Assembly (NCBI GenBank): GCA_000436535.1
Contig: FR886263.1
Span: 1-7,421, forward strand
Direction of reading: 5' to 3'
Source: Eubacterium sp. CAG:252
GTDB taxonomy: Bacteria; Bacillota; Clostridia; Lachnospirales; Lachnospiraceae
Length of the DNA stretch: 7,421 nt
Position 1 is the stretch's first letter. Every line of letters begins with the position of its first letter. The position numbers and the translations under genes are program-made. Below, in pieces: positions 4,788 to 7,421 of the stretch. The notes below the pieces were generated by a model that saw nothing but the letters and a program-made list of their open reading frames with translations, did no database searches and was not told where the DNA came from.

Positions 4788-6338
4788 CTACTTTCTTATC
4801 GTACCTATTATACGGTAATTCTTCTTAGAAGCTTCCTGTATATCTGCAACATCAGATGAAAATGTTTCTGCCGCCTCCTGTAACACTTTTTCTACTGTCT
4901 GGTCTTCATCTATAGTAGCAGCAGCCTGATCTTCTATTTCTATATTTTTCAATTCCTCATCAGATAACTTATCAGCTTTTCTTATAACCTCTGACTCTAT
5001 ATTATCAGCTGCTTCTACTGCCGTTGCTTCCCTCAGCGCCTTATACTCTTCATCAGTTATCTCTGCTTTGTATACAACCTCTGTTACTGGCTTATCTGTA
5101 TCTTCCTGCTTTTTATCTGCTTCTTCATCACTATATGGTACTTCCATTTCTGGCTTTCCACTGTGTACATTCTCAACTTTTGGCTTTGTAAATGCTGCTT
5201 CTTCCTGTTCCTCATCCACCGAATCAATGCTATTTACAACATCTGAACCTTTATTCTCTGTTTCTTCCTGTTCTACATCCACTGCATCAGCACTATATGT
5301 TACATCCATCTCTGGCTTTCCATTATGTACATCCTCAACTTCCGGCTTTGCATATGCTGCTTCTTCCGCATTATATACTATTTCAGATGTTTCATTCTTT
5401 ATAACTTCCTGCTCCTCATCTGCTGTATCAATACTATTTACAGCATCTGAACCTTCATCCTCTATAACTTCCTGCTCCTCATCTGCTGCACCAATACTAT
5501 TTACAACATATGTCTCCGGCTGTTTTATAATATCATCCTCTGACTTGCCAGATGACTTCTTACGCTTTCTGCTCTTCTTGTTCTTTTCTTCCTTGCCTTC
5601 ATTAAAATAGTCGCTGACTTCATGTTCAAGCTTGTCCAATACTTCGGCTTCATCAACATTTGCAGCACTGACTGCTTTAGCCTGCTTGTCCTTTCCATCC
5701 TCAATGAGCTGTGGCTTATGGTCTATATAATCCATATGCCCAAAACGTCTTTCATACTCAAATTCATGATTATAATCATCATCCTTAGACTTAAATGCAC
5801 TCATAAAAAGGCATACTATCACTTCAATAAAAAGGCATATTGCACTTGCTATACCTGTAATAATAGCTGTATTTCTGTATAAATCCGGCTTAAAAGCTAC
5901 ACCGCTTGATGTACCCTCCGATAATATCTGGATAGAATTAACCGGTATAATAGAGGTTGTCTTAATAGCTGTTGCCGCAACCGCATCTACATACTTCTTG
6001 GCAGTATTCTGGTCTGGATTGACACATTTAATCTCTACTATATTACTGTTAGCCGGTGATGATACCTCAAGATACTGCGCAATATCTTCGGAAGTTCCTG
6101 CTATTTTCTGTGCTGCTGATATTACAACATTACTTTTAAATATAATAGTAAAGTCTTCCTTAAGTCCGCCATTACTAGCTCTTATAGAAGCCTCATTTTC
6201 TTCACCAGGAACAACATATAACTGTGTTGTCGACTCATACATAGGTAAAATCTTCTTATTCTCGTACATATATCCTGCCACGCCGCTGATAATCGCAACA
6301 AGAATTAATATTAATACACATCTTGAAAACTTCTTCAT
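4788..6338 (-). CDS. Wzz/CpsC-like membrane protein with long acidic repetitive cytoplasmic tail
   Basis: A 516-residue protein. Residues 1-180 follow the polysaccharide co-polymerase plan: a transmembrane helix at about 7-25, an extracytoplasmic domain of about 130 residues (STTQLYVVP near the start, AFKPDLYRN just before the second helix), and a second helix at about 157-180. In CpsC/CapA relatives the protein ends shortly after this and the end activates the CpsD kinase. Here about 336 further residues follow. They comprise a linker, a basic patch at 252-265 (KNKKSRKRKKSSGK), a block of acidic repeats at 278-420 and a helical-looking acidic stretch. The last 12 residues, KKNYRIIGTIRK, are basic and could contact the next gene's product. 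The start is 3 bases after the lipoprotein stop, with GGAG at 6347-6350 inside that gene, indicating translational coupling. Polysaccharide length control is not shown; no glycosyltransferases are present here. Confidence 0.8.
   Translation of the reverse strand: MKKFSRCVLILILVAIISGVAGYMYENKKILPMYESTTQLYVVPGEENEASIRASNGGLKEDFTIIFKSNVVISAAQKIAGTSEDIAQYLEVSSPANSNIVEIKCVNPDQNTAKKYVDAVAATAIKTTSIIPVNSIQILSEGTSSGVAFKPDLYRNTAIITGIASAICLFIEVIVCLFMSAFKSKDDDYNHEFEYERRFGHMDYIDHKPQLIEDGKDKQAKAVSAANVDEAEVLDKLEHEVSDYFNEGKEEKNKKSRKRKKSSGKSEDDIIKQPETYVVNSIGAADEEQEVIEDEGSDAVNSIDTADEEQEVIKNETSEIVYNAEEAAYAKPEVEDVHNGKPEMDVTYSADAVDVEQEETENKGSDVVNSIDSVDEEQEEAAFTKPKVENVHSGKPEMEVPYSDEEADKKQEDTDKPVTEVVYKAEITDEEYKALREATAVEAADNIESEVIRKADKLSDEELKNIEIEDQAAATIDEDQTVEKVLQEAAETFSSDVADIQEASKKNYRIIGTIRK
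5079..5507 (-). repeat. Degenerate in-frame repeats in the Wzz-like tail
   Basis: These encode residues 278-420 of the Wzz-like protein. A 21-residue unit starting VVNSI..ADEEQE occurs twice in tandem (278-298 and 299-319), and its opening recurs at 367 (VVNSIDSVDEEQE). A longer unit of about 37 residues built on KPxVExVHxGKPEM occurs at 330-366 and 384-420, with about half its positions identical. The pattern is also visible in the DNA, so the tail grew by in-frame duplication. The units are Glu/Asp-rich and probably disordered. Confidence 0.85.
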
Positions 6339-6341
6339 CTA

Positions 6342-7163
6342 TCATTCTCCTTCTTCTGGATAATAGTACCATCTGATGGCAGTTATAATGCCACTGTCAT
6401 CAATATCAAATGCAATCTGTGCAAAGTCATCGTTCACAGTGGCCACTCCCGACATATAATCAGGCGAAAAATATGTGAACTCAATGATATAATTCTCAGC
6501 ACTTTCCTCGCTGTCATATCCATTATAATTAATAATTCCATATGATATGGCATCTTTTGTATTCACTTTATCAAGGTCATCTATAGTAAAATCACCATAA
6601 AGATACTTTCCCAGAACTGCCGTCTTATCAGGTGTCTTACAATAATTATTCTTGTAGTTGGTATCCCTATAGTATACTCTGAGTATCGAATCTACCGACA
6701 TTCCGACCTTAAGTCCTCTTGCAAATACATCATTGTCACTGACAGATGCTGCTGCTGTCAGCTTATATGTTCCTGCCTGATTTTTTCCTGCTGTTTTCCC
6801 CTCATCATCAAACTTAACAAAAATGAGTGTAAGGTCATTATATGAGCATACCTTTTCTACATATAAAGCATCTGCATTACTTTCCTTTTCTGTCGACTCA
6901 TATTCAGAAACCGGATTGCCATATATGTTCTTTACATCACTTTCATTCATCATATACCTGAGGGAATTCACAGTAAGGTCAGAATACTTAAACTTCTCTG
7001 CCTTACTAACTTCAACTGTAGGATATTCCTGATAACTTGTTATATCCTCCGACTCATCGGTTATTACAGCTTCAACTCTTCCTCCACACGAGGACATTCC
7101 TAAGAGCACTGCCATACTCAACACAACTCCTGCACTCTTTTTAAATGCACTGAATTTTCTCAT
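6342..7163 (-). CDS. Predicted lipoprotein, first gene of the Wzz-like/BY-kinase-like cluster
   Basis: A 273-residue secreted protein. The N-terminus is a lipoprotein signal: basic residues 2-9, a hydrophobic stretch 11-23, then MSSC with Cys26 as the likely lipidation site (Met at -3 is less usual than Leu). After a short acidic linker, two segments resemble the helix pattern of SmpA/BamE-like or BLIP-like domains: SLRYMMNESDVKNIYGNP (67-84) and GLKVGMSVDSILRVYY (150-165). A tandem arrangement of such domains is inferred from this pattern only. The rest is rich in Tyr and Asp with no catalytic motif I recognise. AAGGGG at 7170-7175 supports the start. The stop lies 3 bases before the Wzz-like start, so it probably acts on the outer face with that membrane protein. 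Function unknown. Confidence 0.75.
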   Translation of the reverse strand: MRKFSAFKKSAGVVLSMAVLLGMSSCGGRVEAVITDESEDITSYQEYPTVEVSKAEKFKYSDLTVNSLRYMMNESDVKNIYGNPVSEYESTEKESNADALYVEKVCSYNDLTLIFVKFDDEGKTAGKNQAGTYKLTAAASVSDNDVFARGLKVGMSVDSILRVYYRDTNYKNNYCKTPDKTAVLGKYLYGDFTIDDLDKVNTKDAISYGIINYNGYDSEESAENYIIEFTYFSPDYMSGVATVNDDFAQIAFDIDDSGIITAIRWYYYPEEGE

Positions 7164-7287
7164 CGTTTTCCCCTTTTTATAGATAATTTAAAATGTTTAA
7201 TGACAAAATGCTATTATAAATATGCCATTCTTTTCTATAACCAAATATACTTTCACATCTGACACTAATATCGTCAAGTGTAGACAC

Positions 7288-7296
7288 AGTATAACA
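7288..7296 (-). promoter_or_regulatory. Candidate promoter of the lipoprotein cluster
   Basis: The minus strand reads TGTTATACT at 7296-7288, an extended -10 element (TG, one base, TATACT). The -35 region is A/T-rich without a clear TTGACA. A second option is a perfect TATAAT at 7218-7213, also without a good -35. Either would give a leader of 45 to 120 bases before the lipoprotein start at 7163. The upstream terminator after tRNA-Cys makes an independent promoter in this 210-bp gap likely. Confidence 0.4.
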
Positions 7297-7340
7297 TATT
7301 TGTTAGTTTTATAAAATATAAATGTATAAAATTATATAAC

Positions 7341-7371
7341 AAAAAAGTCATCCCACATTGTGAGATGACTT
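7341..7371 (-). terminator. Factor-independent terminator after tRNA-Cys
   Basis: On the minus strand AAGTCATC and GATGACTT form an 8-bp stem around an 11-base loop that can close further (CAC/GUG). It is followed directly by a run of T, giving six T in a row at 7346-7341. The stem begins only 2 bases after the last tRNA nucleotide, so it ends the tRNA transcript immediately. Confidence 0.85.
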
Positions 7372-7373
7372 AG

Positions 7374-7421
7374 AGGCGACAACCAGATTCGAACTGGTGA
7401 TCAGGGTGTTGCAGACCCACG
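7374..7421 (-). tRNA. tRNA-Cys (anticodon GCA), 5' part outside the window
   Basis: The 3' portion of a tRNA read on the minus strand. The anticodon loop CTGCAAC has GCA at 7412-7410. A 4-base variable region follows (7402-7399), as in other bacterial tRNA-Cys. The T arm is ACCAG-TTCGAAT-CTGGT (7398-7382). The 3' acceptor strand TGTCGCC ends at 7375 and the discriminator base is U (7374), a cysteine identity element. CCA is not encoded (the next bases are CTA), so it must be added after transcription. The D arm and 5' acceptor strand lie beyond the window edge. The first pair of the anticodon stem would be U-U, a small irregularity. Confidence 0.93.

Noticed and set aside
5068..5610. 180-codon open frame on the plus strand inside the Wzz-like gene
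   Set aside because: It is a shadow of the repetitive acidic coding region; its Ser/Thr/Cys-rich composition mirrors the Glu/Asp codons and it has no ribosome binding site.

Overview
The window looks like chromosomal DNA from a low-GC member of the Bacillota, most likely a gut Lachnospiraceae-type Clostridia. This rests on the A+T-rich sequence, AGGAGG-type ribosome binding sites, a GdpP-type c-di-AMP phosphodiesterase, a DUF951 gene beside rpsF-ssb-rpsR, and a tRNA gene without an encoded CCA. The family assignment is inference. All recognised genes are read from the minus strand, so transcription runs from the right edge to the left edge.

From right to left, the layout is as follows. (1) The 3' part of a tRNA-Cys(GCA) gene, cut by the window edge, is followed almost at once by a factor-independent terminator. 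(2) A compact three-gene cluster encodes a predicted lipoprotein, a Wzz/CpsC-like two-helix membrane protein with an unusually long acidic, repeat-built cytoplasmic tail, and a CpsD/BY-kinase-like protein that has lost its Walker A lysine, its EX2RX2R motif and its tyrosine cluster. No polysaccharide genes accompany it here. (3) After a long hairpin comes a small DUF951 protein. (4) The housekeeping operon rpsF-ssb-rpsR follows, with a good promoter overlapping the DUF951 stop codon and a very strong symmetric terminator. (5) A gene-free stretch of about 520 bp contains nested inverted repeats, a 178-base tract almost without C on the plus strand, and a probable gdpP promoter. (6) gdpP (c-di-AMP phosphodiesterase) is followed by another long hairpin at the left edge.

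The DUF951, rpsF-ssb-rpsR and gdpP genes form the neighbourhood typical of Bacillota, where rplI and dnaB often follow gdpP; those would lie beyond the left edge. The part with most novelty is the lipoprotein / Wzz-like / degenerate BY-kinase trio. It resembles a tyrosine-kinase capsule regulator in layout, but its kinase partner looks catalytically dead and its membrane partner carries a tail of more than 300 residues. It may be a scaffold or sensor derived from the CpsC-CpsD pair. The second point of interest is the non-coding region between rpsR and gdpP.
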